A stretch of DNA of 64,000 nucleotides from Flavobacteriaceae bacterium MAR_2009_75 (GCA_002813285.1 PHTZ01000001.1:3409501-3473500); one strand, 5' to 3'; numbered from the stretch's first letter, positions 43,750-51,890 are shown. Program-made: numbers and translations. The notes: generated by a model not told the origin, from the letters alone.

Positions 43750-44352
43750 TTATTGCTCAATTAATTTTTTGATTATTTCGGTTATCCATTGAGGTGCAAG
43801 TTTTATATCGTGTGTTATGACATCTTTATCAACGGTCAATAATATTTGCTTTATTCTTTCTTTGACTTTTGAATTTATATTTTCCTGTCCTAATTCTTTT
43901 AAAGCTTGTATTATAAGTATGATTTTATCACTTTTTACGGAAAGTAGCTTTGGCGAAGCTTTTTTGAATTTGATATTCCCTTTATTGATTTTTATTGACC
44001 TCGAAGAACCATCTGTTAAGTAGACCACGTTCATAGGAACTTGTGTAGATAATCCTAATTTATTTAGAGCGTGTATTCCTGTAGGAATTATTCTAGCTTT
44101 ATCTCTTTTAGCGATAGCTATAGCGATTTCTTCAATACTTGGGTATAGAATTCCAAATTTTGGATGTCTTTTGGGATAAAGGTAAATTCCGTGGGCTAGT
44201 CTTAAAAGAAATTCATTGTCCTCCAATCTGTTTAAGGCTTGCCTTACTGCTGTAGAAGTTCCAAACTTAGAGAAGTTAGACGGGAAAAATATTTTTCCCG
44301 TTTTATAATTGGTAATTGCTTTTTTTACTTTATTTTCAACAGATACAGACAT
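43750..44352 (-). CDS. AbiEi-like antitoxin (DUF6088 type) (cassette V)
   Basis: 200-residue protein with an N-terminal winged helix (KIFFPSNFSKFGTSTAVRQALNRLEDNEFLLRLAHGIYLYPKRHP) and a mostly beta C-terminal part (PTGIHALNKLGLSTQVPMNVVYLTDGSSR), matching the DUF6088/AbiEi antitoxin group. In the family the N-terminal domain represses the operon. It comes first and the toxin follows after 2 bp. The 166 bp between start and cassette edge (44353-44518) is the longest leader in the array; it may hold the operon's own promoter. Confidence 0.88.
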   Translation of the reverse strand: MSVSVENKVKKAITNYKTGKIFFPSNFSKFGTSTAVRQALNRLEDNEFLLRLAHGIYLYPKRHPKFGILYPSIEEIAIAIAKRDKARIIPTGIHALNKLGLSTQVPMNVVYLTDGSSRSIKINKGNIKFKKASPKLLSVKSDKIILIIQALKELGQENINSKVKERIKQILLTVDKDVITHDIKLAPQWITEIIKKLIEQ

Positions 44353-44452
44353 TTTTAAAGAAAAAATTTGTCACAAATATAGTAAATAATTGTGACAAAA
44401 AAGCTGTGTGGAAAGAGTAGTTTATGCTTAAAAAAAGACTAAACCTTAGTAA

Positions 44453-44496
44453 CGGAAAGAGAGGAAGCTTCTCTTCCTCTCTTTCCGTTACTTTGT
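44453..44496. other. Inverted repeat in the leader of the AbiE cassette
   Basis: GTAACGGAAAGAGAGGAAGC and its complement GCTTCTCTTCCTCTCTTTCCGTTAC surround a short centre, giving an almost perfect dyad of about 40 bp. It could be a binding site for the antitoxin or a terminator for read-through from the neighbouring cassette. Confidence 0.7.
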
Positions 44497-44518
44497 TTTT
44501 ACGCTTATTTATTCACAA

Positions 44519-44791
44519 ATTATCCCTAACGCCGCGCTATGTGAAGTCCGGCTGATTTTATGGAAACATAGCAAAATCACCATAAATATGCCATGTTTCG
44601 TTACGAGTCCGCGCGAACGGTCGTGCCGTTAGTGATTTTGCGGTATTGGGAATTAAATTCGCTCGATTCCTGTTCGGCCCATTTGTAAAGCTTCAAAAAT
44701 TGACTTTTCAATACTGGCCCTGAAAGAAAAAAGCCCCTAAAAGAGGCTTATAATGATTTGTTTTGTAACGGTTACTTTTGTTGGCATTAGT
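44519..44791. repeat. Cassette spacer (attC-like) between cassettes V and IV, type B with terminator
   Basis: Boundary boxes ATTATCCCTAAC (44519-44530) and GTTGGCATTAGT (44780-44791). The inside is type B: AACGCCGCGCTATGTGAAGT, AAAATCACCATAAATATGCC and GTGATTTTGC, which can fold into a long hairpin. It includes a terminator (44721-44749; AAGCCTCTTTTAGGGGCTTTT on the minus strand). Confidence 0.75.
44721..44749 (-). terminator. Terminator inside the type B spacer
   Basis: On the minus strand AAGCCTC and GGGGCTT pair (one G-U) and are followed by TTTTTTCTTT. It would end transcription after cassette IV. A second copy is at 47342-47370. Confidence 0.75.
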
Positions 44792-45335
44792 ATTTTTTTC
44801 GCGCATTGCTCCGTATTTTGCCCATTAACTCTTTAGTTAGCAAATCCTTATGCTTTTTGGAATCCGCTACAAATTGAAATTTATATCTTTTGTTTTGATA
44901 ATCAAATGAGATGAAATTATTTCCTCCATAACTTCTATTTGCATCGCCATCGGAATAAAAATTTATTCCTCGACCCTTAAAATCATAGACATTAAATTCA
45001 ATATTTGTCATATCAGCAACTTGAAACTTTTTTGAGTGATTTATTGTGATTTCATTTTCATCAAATGTTATAAATCCACGTATTGTTCTATTTTGGCCGT
45101 TGTATGCAAAAAGGCCATATAACCAACCAATTCCTACACAGATAAAAAGACCTACCAATACATAATTGAATAATTCTGTATCCCCAATATTTATATCATA
45201 GCTTTCAAAGATTTTAATAAGAATTAGAAGAATTCCAATACCAGCAATACCAGTCCAATAAAATTTTTGTGAAAGTCCTATATCATATTTTGACTTTTTT
45301 TGGTCTAGGACTAATTCGTATGATAGTTTTTGCAT
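44787..45335 (-). CDS. Two-TM membrane protein of unknown function (cassette IV)
   Basis: 182 residues. Two membrane segments (about 25-41 and 58-77) are followed by a beta-rich soluble domain resembling a PH-like fold (GFITFDENEITINHSKKFQVADMTNIEF, then FISFDYQNKRYKFQFV). No family is recognised. The true start is the ATG at 45335: the base before it is the first base of the cassette boundary box (45336-45348), and the 22 residues of a longer ORF are encoded by the spacer repeat. A start that coincides with the cassette edge is typical of integron cassettes. Confidence 0.72.
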   Translation of the reverse strand: MQKLSYELVLDQKKSKYDIGLSQKFYWTGIAGIGILLILIKIFESYDINIGDTELFNYVLVGLFICVGIGWLYGLFAYNGQNRTIRGFITFDENEITINHSKKFQVADMTNIEFNVYDFKGRGINFYSDGDANRSYGGNNFISFDYQNKRYKFQFVADSKKHKDLLTKELMGKIRSNARKKY

Positions 45336-45674
45336 ATTAATGCCTAACGCCGCGCTATGTGAAGTCCGGCGGATTTTATGGAAATATAGCAAAATCACCA
45401 TAAATATGCCATGGTAATCTGGCTTGCGCTTAATGCCATGGTATGTTTCGTAACGAGACCGCGCGAGCGAACGTGCCGTTAGTGATTTTTCGGTATTGGG
45501 AATAAAATCTGTCGATCAGATTGTATATAGCTGTTGTGCCTCCTGCCCCAGGCAACGAAAAATAACAAAGAATTGATATGAACTTTTGTGAATTCATATG
45601 GTTCTTAGACAAGAAATAGCAACGTTAGAGAACTGGACTAGGGCTTTTCATAGGAGGTTTTGTTTTCTGCTGGC
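45336..45674. repeat. Cassette spacer (attC-like) between cassettes IV and III, composite B + A
   Basis: Boundary boxes ATTAATGCCTAAC (45336-45348) and GTTTTCTGCTGGC (45662-45674). Bases 45345 to about 45515 are type B without its terminator end, and 45535-45656 are type A, so two repeat types are joined here. This implies recombination between spacers. Confidence 0.75.
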
Positions 45675-45677
45675 TTT

Positions 45678-47090
45678 TCACGTTTTCATATCCTCAAGTA
45701 AATCAATTTTTTTAGTGAAATGAGACAAGTCCAAATCCGCTTTCCCATGTCCGCTATTGATGCTTTCTAAAATATGCATAAAATCATATTCAGCATCTGT
45801 CTTAATGATTGAAGTAATTAGGGATTTGTTCTTACCAGTTTCTGTATCTCTTTCAAACAAAGGCTTTCTATAATATCCTTCTTGATAATAGTTGTTGTAA
45901 GCGTTCACTATATAAACTTCAAGCCACATTAGCGGTCGTTCTGTTTCTTCAGTAACTTTAATTTTAATCAAAGACAAATATTCTTCTTGTACCTCTTGGA
46001 TACTCAAACTTTTGTTTTTCAAATTCTCATAGAAGCTATTATGTCTTATTTTGATAAAGGCTAGAAAGAGAAATACATGTGGAATAACAAAGCTATTTAC
46101 ACTAAAACTTCGAAGAGCCAAACGAGAATGTGCGAATATCTTTTCTTGTTGTCTTAACGGTACATTATTATTCGTAAAAAGTAATTTACAAGTGGCTAGA
46201 AAATTCGTTTTGTTTTCTTGTACCTCCGTATATTTAAGTCTCTCAGGAGACATGAAGAATTCATCGAATTTAAAATATTCGTAGAGGTATTTGTAAAAAA
46301 CATCTGCCTCTGGCTCAGGAATTGAGTATTCAATATCAATAAATCTTCTTAAATATTCGTCGGCATCTAAATCAGCACTTCCATAGACCCCTTTAACTGC
46401 ATTACCAAGTTGTTCTTTGTCAATTGATAAGATGAAAACAATGTTTGGAACTGAAAAGAAGTGTTTGATTTGTTCCAAAACTGAAACAGCGTAATTTGGA
46501 CGACATCTATCAAGTTCGTCTATTATAAAAATAAGTGGTTTTCCCTTATTGGTATTAGCGATAAATTCGGATAAACTTAAACGAAAATCCGAAACGCTCT
46601 TTTTCTTTTTTTCATACTCTAGGACCTCATTTTCAAAAACATCGGAAAGTCCTTTAGTAACCCCTACGATTGCTTCTTTTACTCTTTCTGTGTCTATATA
46701 TCTATCAGCAATAGCTTTTGCAATTATTGGTGCTATATTTTTAGTAAGTGTCGCTGCTTTTTTTAACGTTTTTTTGAATTCAGGTTCAGTCTTCTTGGTT
46801 GTGAGAGTTTTTAATTCTCCCATTAACGCTGTTAATGGAGTATTTTCAAAATCATTTTCCCAAGCGTTAAAATATAATGTCTGATACTCATTATTTTTTA
46901 AATCCTGCTCCCACATTTTTACAAATGTTGTTTTTCCAGCACCCCATTTATTGTTTAAAGCGAGAACAAATCCTTGCGGATAGGAAAGAATTATATTAGT
47001 TAAGACTTTAGAATATTTTTCCCTTCCTAATTTGCAATTTGCAAAAGGATTTTTCTCATCTATCTCAATTCCTGAATGTTTTATGTCCAT
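45678..47090 (-). CDS. KAP-family P-loop NTPase (cassette III)
   Basis: 470-residue NTPase of the KAP type. Walker A is WGAGKTT (residues 49-55) in the family phrase ALNNKWGAGKTTFVKMWEQDL; then LYFNAWENDFENTPLTALMGEL and Walker B FIIDELDRCRP (about 185-195). Conserved KAP text continues with FSVPNIVFILSIDKEQL. The membrane insertion found in many KAP proteins is not obvious. KAP NTPases occur in several anti-phage systems and in membrane signalling; here the gene is alone in its cassette, so function is inferred from family and neighbours. Confidence 0.88.
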   Translation of the reverse strand: MDIKHSGIEIDEKNPFANCKLGREKYSKVLTNIILSYPQGFVLALNNKWGAGKTTFVKMWEQDLKNNEYQTLYFNAWENDFENTPLTALMGELKTLTTKKTEPEFKKTLKKAATLTKNIAPIIAKAIADRYIDTERVKEAIVGVTKGLSDVFENEVLEYEKKKKSVSDFRLSLSEFIANTNKGKPLIFIIDELDRCRPNYAVSVLEQIKHFFSVPNIVFILSIDKEQLGNAVKGVYGSADLDADEYLRRFIDIEYSIPEPEADVFYKYLYEYFKFDEFFMSPERLKYTEVQENKTNFLATCKLLFTNNNVPLRQQEKIFAHSRLALRSFSVNSFVIPHVFLFLAFIKIRHNSFYENLKNKSLSIQEVQEEYLSLIKIKVTEETERPLMWLEVYIVNAYNNYYQEGYYRKPLFERDTETGKNKSLITSIIKTDAEYDFMHILESINSGHGKADLDLSHFTKKIDLLEDMKT

Positions 47091-47107
47091 TCAATGTCTT
47101 TTTTTTA

Positions 47108-47432
47108 GCTTGCAGATAACGCCGCGCTATGTGAAGTCCGGCGGATTTTATGGAAATATAGCAAAATCACCATAAATATGCCATGGTAATCTGGCTTCCG
47201 CTTAATGCCATGGCATGTTTCGTAACCGTCCGCGCGAGCGGACGTGCTGTCAGTGATTTTGCGGTATTGGGAATAAAATCCGCTCGATTCCTGTTCGGCC
47301 CATCTGTAAAGCTTCAAAAATTGACTTTTCAATACTGGCCCTGAAAGAAAAAAGCCCCTGAAAGAGGCTTATAATAATCCGTTTTGTTGCTGATTAGGGG
47401 CTTGAGCAACGGTTACTATTGTTAGCTGTAGT
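47108..47432. repeat. Cassette spacer (attC-like) between cassettes III and II, type B with terminator
   Basis: Boundary boxes GCTTGCAGATAAC (47108-47120) and GTTAGCTGTAGT (47421-47432). On the minus strand GCGGATTTTAT pairs with ATAAAATCCGC and GCAAAATCAC with GTGATTTTGC, both perfect, forming one long hairpin whose top carries two smaller dyads (GTCCGC/GCGGAC and CCATGG/CCATGG). Confidence 0.75.
47342..47370 (-). terminator. Terminator inside the type B spacer, second copy
   Basis: On the minus strand AAGCCTC and GGGGCTT form the stem, followed by TTTTTTCTTT. It would end transcription after cassette II. Confidence 0.75.
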
Positions 47433-47436
47433 CTTT

Positions 47437-47952
47437 TTATTCAAAGAGTTTTGTGTATTTTTTATCTGCTTTTACCTTCTTTCTTGCCTTATTATAAAAG
47501 AACTCGAATATGTTAAGAATATCCATGTTGTCATATTTATTCTGAAGATCATTTAGTGCTTCCTCTGAATCTGATTTTGATTTGAACTCTTTAATTGCAT
47601 AACGTTCAAATTCTCTCCTTAGTCGTTCATAGGAATCAGACTTAGCTCTATGCTTTTCTGCTCTTTCATTAGGCTTTAAAAATGTATTTAGTCCTGTGAA
47701 TAGTGCAACAATTAGTGAACCTAAGGCAACGAAATTTTCATGTTTGCATATCCAACACAATTTGTCATATTCTTCTATAGATACTTCTGGAAATTTAAAC
47801 GAAAATGCAATAAATAAAGAAAGGAAGAATGCAGATAAACCTAAGGATAAGTTTAGGTATGACCAATACATAGATTGATATCTATTAGCATATTCCATTT
47901 GATGAATTTTTCTTCTCCAATCGAGAATTAATGAGGTTTCTTCAAGATTCAT
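47437..47952 (-). CDS. SLATT-type two-TM protein, likely effector (cassette II)
   Basis: 171-residue protein with two membrane helices (about 30-52 and 74-92) and a charged helical tail: NTFLKPNERAEKHRAKSDSYERLRREFERYAI. This layout is that of SLATT domains, predicted pore-forming effectors often paired with SLOG or SMODS-type sensors in prokaryotic conflict systems. Here the partner is a cupin-like protein whose gene overlaps by 11 bp. The assignment rests on topology and the tail motif, so it is good but not certain. Confidence 0.75.
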   Translation of the reverse strand: MNLEETSLILDWRRKIHQMEYANRYQSMYWSYLNLSLGLSAFFLSLFIAFSFKFPEVSIEEYDKLCWICKHENFVALGSLIVALFTGLNTFLKPNERAEKHRAKSDSYERLRREFERYAIKEFKSKSDSEEALNDLQNKYDNMDILNIFEFFYNKARKKVKADKKYTKLFE

Positions 47953-48838
47953 CTGAAATGTGATTTTTTAACTTTTTTAGGAGAGGTTTCGCATCTATGT
48001 CCTTGCTTCGGTTTATTTCTGATTCGTGAATATACGACGGTCCTAAGACAAATGACTTTGGAACTCTACTAAATTTGGATGAAAACAAAAACAAAGTTGA
48101 ATTAATTGGTTGATCTTTATTTGTTCCTGATTTATGGAATTTGCCCGCAGGAATTGTATAAGCTTGACCTGCTGAATATTCAGAACGACTAGTCTTGTCT
48201 ACACTTACATATTTCTTTGTGTTGCTTGCGATTGATTGTCTTTCGTTTACTTTTTTCAAATTGTTTTTCCATTTAATTTCAAAATGGGAGTAATCTGTTT
48301 GACTTTCAGCTGGTTGTACCTCATATAATGTATTATGAACATTTCCTGAGAGTATCCAACTATGTGCATGAAATTGATGTGAATGAATCGAGAAATTGTC
48401 GGCTTTTTCTCTATTAATATGTTGTTCCAATTCTTTGTCCCAAATATGAAGTCTTAACAAATCAAATGATTCTTCTTTTTTATCAAGTCTGAATACGGGA
48501 ATTGACAGAAATCCTTGAGACCCAATTCTTGAAAGAATTTGTTCCTCGTCCAATAAATTAAGTGAATTATATATTAGGGTATATATTTCATTAATGTTAA
48601 TTGATGATTTACCTTCTTGAGCATCAAACACTTTATATGCGATCAAGCATTTCAGCCACAATGATTTTTTGATAGGCTCAGTTTCCTTTTCACAAATGTT
48701 AATCAAATTGGGTTCAGTTATTTCTGCGTCTGACCACATCTCTAATAATGAATCAACATCAACACTGTCTTGTGTATTATCAGGTAATGTGCTCAGTGCT
48801 CCAGCTATTAATTCTTTGATCTCCATAGGTTTTTTCAT
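47942..48838 (-). CDS. Cupin-like protein paired with the SLATT gene (cassette II)
   Basis: 298-residue soluble protein. The first 110 residues are helical. The middle and C-terminal parts look like a cupin fold: LHIWDKELEQHINREKADNFSIHSHQFHAHSWILSGNVHN, with several His that could bind a metal, and later YSAGQAYTIPAGKFHKSGTN, the second cupin motif. No signal peptide. The start lies 5 bp inside the cassette boundary and the SLATT gene overlaps its end by 11 bp. I infer a sensor or regulator for the membrane effector; I know of no described system with this pair. Confidence 0.6.
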   Translation of the reverse strand: MKKPMEIKELIAGALSTLPDNTQDSVDVDSLLEMWSDAEITEPNLINICEKETEPIKKSLWLKCLIAYKVFDAQEGKSSININEIYTLIYNSLNLLDEEQILSRIGSQGFLSIPVFRLDKKEESFDLLRLHIWDKELEQHINREKADNFSIHSHQFHAHSWILSGNVHNTLYEVQPAESQTDYSHFEIKWKNNLKKVNERQSIASNTKKYVSVDKTSRSEYSAGQAYTIPAGKFHKSGTNKDQPINSTLFLFSSKFSRVPKSFVLGPSYIHESEINRSKDIDAKPLLKKLKNHISDES

Positions 48839-48843
48839 CTGCG

Positions 48844-49052
48844 ATTACAGCTAACGGCTTTGGCTATGGCAAGTAGGGCGGTAAGGAAACAATTTCGTTT
48901 CCGTTTGGTCTACGAGTCAGAGCTTTTTGTTTTGTAATTATTTTTCTTTTTTTAACTGCCAAATCAAAAAGATTTGGCGGACTTGGTAAACACGCCCAAA
49001 CCTTTAAATATAGTATTTTAAGCCCTATTTGTAATAGCCTGTGTTGGCAATA
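48844..49052. repeat. Cassette spacer (attC-like) between cassettes II and I, type C
   Basis: Boundary boxes ATTACAGCTAAC (48844-48855) and GTGTTGGCAATA (49041-49052). On the minus strand GGCTAT pairs with ATAGCC, TAGGGC with GCCCTA, GTTTGG with CCAAAC, and CGCCAAATC/GATTTGGCAG forms the inner hairpin. This nested fold is the closest of all to a classical attC. Confidence 0.75.
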
Positions 49053-49055
49053 GTT

Positions 49056-49994
49056 TTATTCTCCATAAGCACTTTTTTCATATTCACTCAAATGTTCTTT
49101 GCTGAAAAGCAGAGATACGTCGATATTTTTGAAAATCGCATATTTTTCAATAAGAGGTTTAAATTTTTCACGTCCATTTTCGTGCAGACAATTATAAAAA
49201 ATTAAAATTTGCTCATAGCTTGATAATTGTGCTCGCGCAATTCAGGTATATTGTTTCTTGTTTTCTATGTCGGATTTATCAATAAATTTAAAAATGTGAT
49301 AAATTGTCCGATAATAATGGCTCATATCTGACTTGTCCTTTTTATACAATTGACTATAAGCCTTAATAGATATAGATATTGGCACTTCGATTAAATCTTT
49401 CTTCCCAAACATATTTTTTGAATAGATATTTAAACGTTTATAAAAAATTTCAAAACAGTCTCTTCCAGTTGATATAATTTCTTTAGTACTTGATTTTCTT
49501 AAATCCAAAGAATCAACAATTGAGTTGAATAATGTAATAAGCTGAAAAAAGGTGTTTTCAAACCTTTGTTGTCTTAAAGTATTGTTTTGAGTTTTAAGTT
49601 CTTCTTTCTGACCTGCTAATTCAAGTCTAGTATATTTTACTTCAAGCTGACTATACATAATCTCTAACTGCTGATTTAAAAGCTGTTGTTTCTGTCCTAA
49701 AAAAGCAACATATATAAAGAAAAGACCAGCTAAAGACCAGACAGAAGCTACACTTCCACCAAGAAAATCTCCAAGTAGATTTAATGCAAATCCATACTCA
49801 ACATTTTTACAGATAAAATATAGAATCGATAGAATTGAAATACCAATTCCAATCCACACAAAACTCCAAGCCCAATTGGTGAATTTTACAATTCGTGTTT
49901 CAAGGTTGTCAATTTCATTTTCAATTTCGGATTTACGTTTCCGGATTCTATGTGAAGCATCTTTAATCTCCTCTTTCAAGCTTAATTTCTCCAT
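49056..49994 (-). pseudogene. Putative abortive-infection protein (AbiC-like, PF16872 type) interrupted by an in-frame TGA (cassette I)
   Basis: One continuous frame of 312 codons. It has two membrane helices (about 41-63 and 79-100), a coiled coil (about 100-145), the family phrase FENTFFQLITLFNSIVDSL, then SHYYRTIYHIFKFID and, past a TGA at 49242-49244, ARAQLSSYEQILIFYNCL and FKPLIEKYAIF, ending at TAA 49056-49058. Gly (GGA) fits the TGA position best. The part before the stop has 250 residues. The RAQLSSYE region is conserved in the family, so the truncated product is probably inactive, unless read-through occurs. Confidence 0.75.
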
Positions 49995-50270
49995 TTACTT
50001 GCAATTATTGCCAACACATAAATATATAGAACTCGTAAATCGCTATATGTCTTATATTCAATGTTTTATACTATTTATATTCTTGGTCATTGGTATATCA
50101 ATTTGGTAATCTGATTAATCTGGTATACGTGTGGTCTGAATGGGTAAATCGTTCAACCCCATCATTTCTGATAGCAAAATACCACAAGTAATTCACCTTC
50201 CTTTACAGAAAAGCGTAATCAGCAACATCTTACAATTGGGGGAGTAAAGCCTTAAAAATAGTATTTTTTT
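49995..50270. other. Outer edge of the cassette array
   Basis: 276 bp, AT-rich. It begins with the boundary box of cassette I (TATTGCCAACAC, 50006-50017). No further spacer repeat, attI-like site or integrase start is seen before the phosphatase gene, where base composition turns GC-richer. Confidence 0.5.
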
Positions 50271-51890
50271 CTATTCCAAAGCTACCGTAATCGGCCAGCC
50301 TTCAAATTGCTGGGCATCGGCTTGCGTTACATCGGCATCACGGGCCCAACACTCAAAGGTGGCCGTACCTTCTTTTTTGTTCAAACGGGTAAGGCCGTAG
50401 CCGCCCCCGGCAGATTGGCTTTCGGGGTTCACGTAGGCCATCATACTTATTTTATTGCCAAAACCGTCGAGATAATCGCCGGTCCACGGCAAGCTGGTAT
50501 CGGTATTGGGGTTGGGGCCGGCCTTTTCATCTTCGGGCCACCACCAACGGCTGTAATAATCGTTGACAATGGCGGGCACCACAAAAGACCAGGGGCCGTC
50601 ACCGAATTCATCGATACCCTGTTGTATCACCGTCGCCAAATGCTGGTCTCCGGCAATGTGTACGGCCTTGGCATCTTTGATCAGCTGTAGGGCCTTGTTG
50701 CGGCCCGTCTGTGGCCAGCCGTTACTGTCGAGGTCGGCATGCAGCCTATTTTTCTTGTTCCCATGAATATGGGCTCCCCCGCAAAAACCGGTCTGCGAAA
50801 GCACTACCTTGAGGTGGTCTGGGTTCTGTTGGCCCCAGTCTTCTAAAAACGTCAATTGGCGGTCGCCCAAAAGGGTGAGCCCCGGTAGGTCGATACTCGC
50901 CGGGTCGTACTCGGGGTTTCGAATATGATCGGGGCGCGGCCCTTGCTGCGGTATTTTTCCGTTCGGCCCCGATTTAAATTTGCGGTCTTCCAGAATGGCA
51001 AAATCTACCCCGCCCCAGCTGAGGTTGGTATAATAGACACCAATGCCCTGTTCGATAGGGGTAGGGTCGTAGGGGTCGGGCAAATGGGCCGTTTGGCAAC
51101 GTTCTACCATATTTACATACTCGGGGTGGTAGGTATAGCCGCCGTCATTGGCACCGCTTGCGGTCGATTTTTTACCGTTTTCGCCCCAAAGGTTGCCCTG
51201 GCCAATATCGTGGTCGTCGGGTATGCTAATGGCAGGTCGGTTTCTAAAGGTTTCCCGAAACTGTAGTCCGAATTTCAACCATGCAGCGGTATGCTCGGTA
51301 TGGTCGTACGATTGATCGCCGGCAAAAAAGATAAGGTCGGGGTCTTGGTGGTTGATGTTGCGCACATAGTTTTCGCGCATACCCCGATCTTGGTTGCTGT
51401 TGCAGCTCAGGGCCGCAATGGAAACCTCGTTTTTGTTCACGGGATTTTTGCGAATGAGGCCCTCGTACATCGCCTTTTCGCCATGGCGGATGCGGTAGGG
51501 CACGTTGGCGGTATCGTCCCAATTTTCTACTCGAAACAGGGCCGACCAGCCCAGGTCGTTCACCTCGGCGGACTGTATTTCTTTCCATTCCCCTTCTTGT
51601 TGTATTTCGAGACGTACCTTTCTAGTCTCCTCCGGATATAGGGGGTAGAGCTGGGCACTCATTTTTAGCACGCCCCCGGAAACGGTATAGATGCCAAAGG
51701 CTACCACTTGATCGCGTTCTACTTTTAAATCGATAATGGGGTTCTCGGCGCGGTTCCACCAATCGTTGATGCTGAGGGTGTCTACATTATCAAAAGGAGC
51801 GGTTACGGGCGGTACGCGCTCGGCGGTTTTCTTTTCGGCGCAGCCCAACATAAAAAGGGCGATGAGGGGTAAGAGGTAGTAATTCTTCAT
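50271..51890 (-). CDS. PhoD-like alkaline phosphatase/phosphodiesterase lipoprotein
   Basis: Metallophosphatase of 539 residues with lipobox MLGC (Cys17). After an N-terminal beta domain come the PhoD-like motifs FAGDQSYDHTEHTAAWLKFGLQFRETFRNRPAISIPDDHDIGQGNLWGEN-type sequence (GDQ and DDHD bind metals), GLTLLGDRQLTFLEDW and KAVHIAGDQHLATVIQQG. PhoD relatives use Ca/Fe and cleave phosphate mono- or diesters. The gene is markedly GC-richer than the cassette array beside it. Confidence 0.88.
   Translation of the reverse strand: MKNYYLLPLIALFMLGCAEKKTAERVPPVTAPFDNVDTLSINDWWNRAENPIIDLKVERDQVVAFGIYTVSGGVLKMSAQLYPLYPEETRKVRLEIQQEGEWKEIQSAEVNDLGWSALFRVENWDDTANVPYRIRHGEKAMYEGLIRKNPVNKNEVSIAALSCNSNQDRGMRENYVRNINHQDPDLIFFAGDQSYDHTEHTAAWLKFGLQFRETFRNRPAISIPDDHDIGQGNLWGENGKKSTASGANDGGYTYHPEYVNMVERCQTAHLPDPYDPTPIEQGIGVYYTNLSWGGVDFAILEDRKFKSGPNGKIPQQGPRPDHIRNPEYDPASIDLPGLTLLGDRQLTFLEDWGQQNPDHLKVVLSQTGFCGGAHIHGNKKNRLHADLDSNGWPQTGRNKALQLIKDAKAVHIAGDQHLATVIQQGIDEFGDGPWSFVVPAIVNDYYSRWWWPEDEKAGPNPNTDTSLPWTGDYLDGFGNKISMMAYVNPESQSAGGGYGLTRLNKKEGTATFECWARDADVTQADAQQFEGWPITVALE

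Larger units (their letters stand above)
41478..50017 (-). mobile_element. Integron-like cassette array without integrase (six cassettes)
   Basis: Six adjoining cassettes, all with genes on the minus strand. Each is bounded by an inverted repeat of its own: VI 41478/42491, V 42736/44530, IV 44780/45348, III 45662/47120, II 47421/48855 and I 49041/50017. For cassette I, GTGTTGGCAATA and TATTGCCAACAC are perfect complements over 12 bases; II and V match 11 of 12, VI 10 of 12, III 10 of 13, and IV 11 with one gap. In integrons, the R'' box at the end of a cassette mirrors the R' box at its own start, exactly this pattern. Spacers are 185-315 bp, longer than most attC sites. No tyrosine recombinase gene is visible. 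Confidence 0.65.

Noticed and set aside
47105-47332. Small ORF ending in FHKIRRTSHSAAL, also the N-terminal extension of the gene at 44787
   Set aside because: Encoded wholly by the type B spacer repeat; the reading frame is a by-product of the repeat and differs between copies.
41365-49052. Insertion sequence remnants as the explanation of the repeats
   Set aside because: No transposase-like translation in any frame, no target-site duplications, and the terminal repeats belong to cassettes with unrelated genes.
35576-49994. TGA read as an amino acid in this organism
   Set aside because: The two in-frame TGA codons would need different residues (Trp and Gly), and TGA serves as the normal stop of several intact genes, such as ftsI and the serine hydrolase at 40031.
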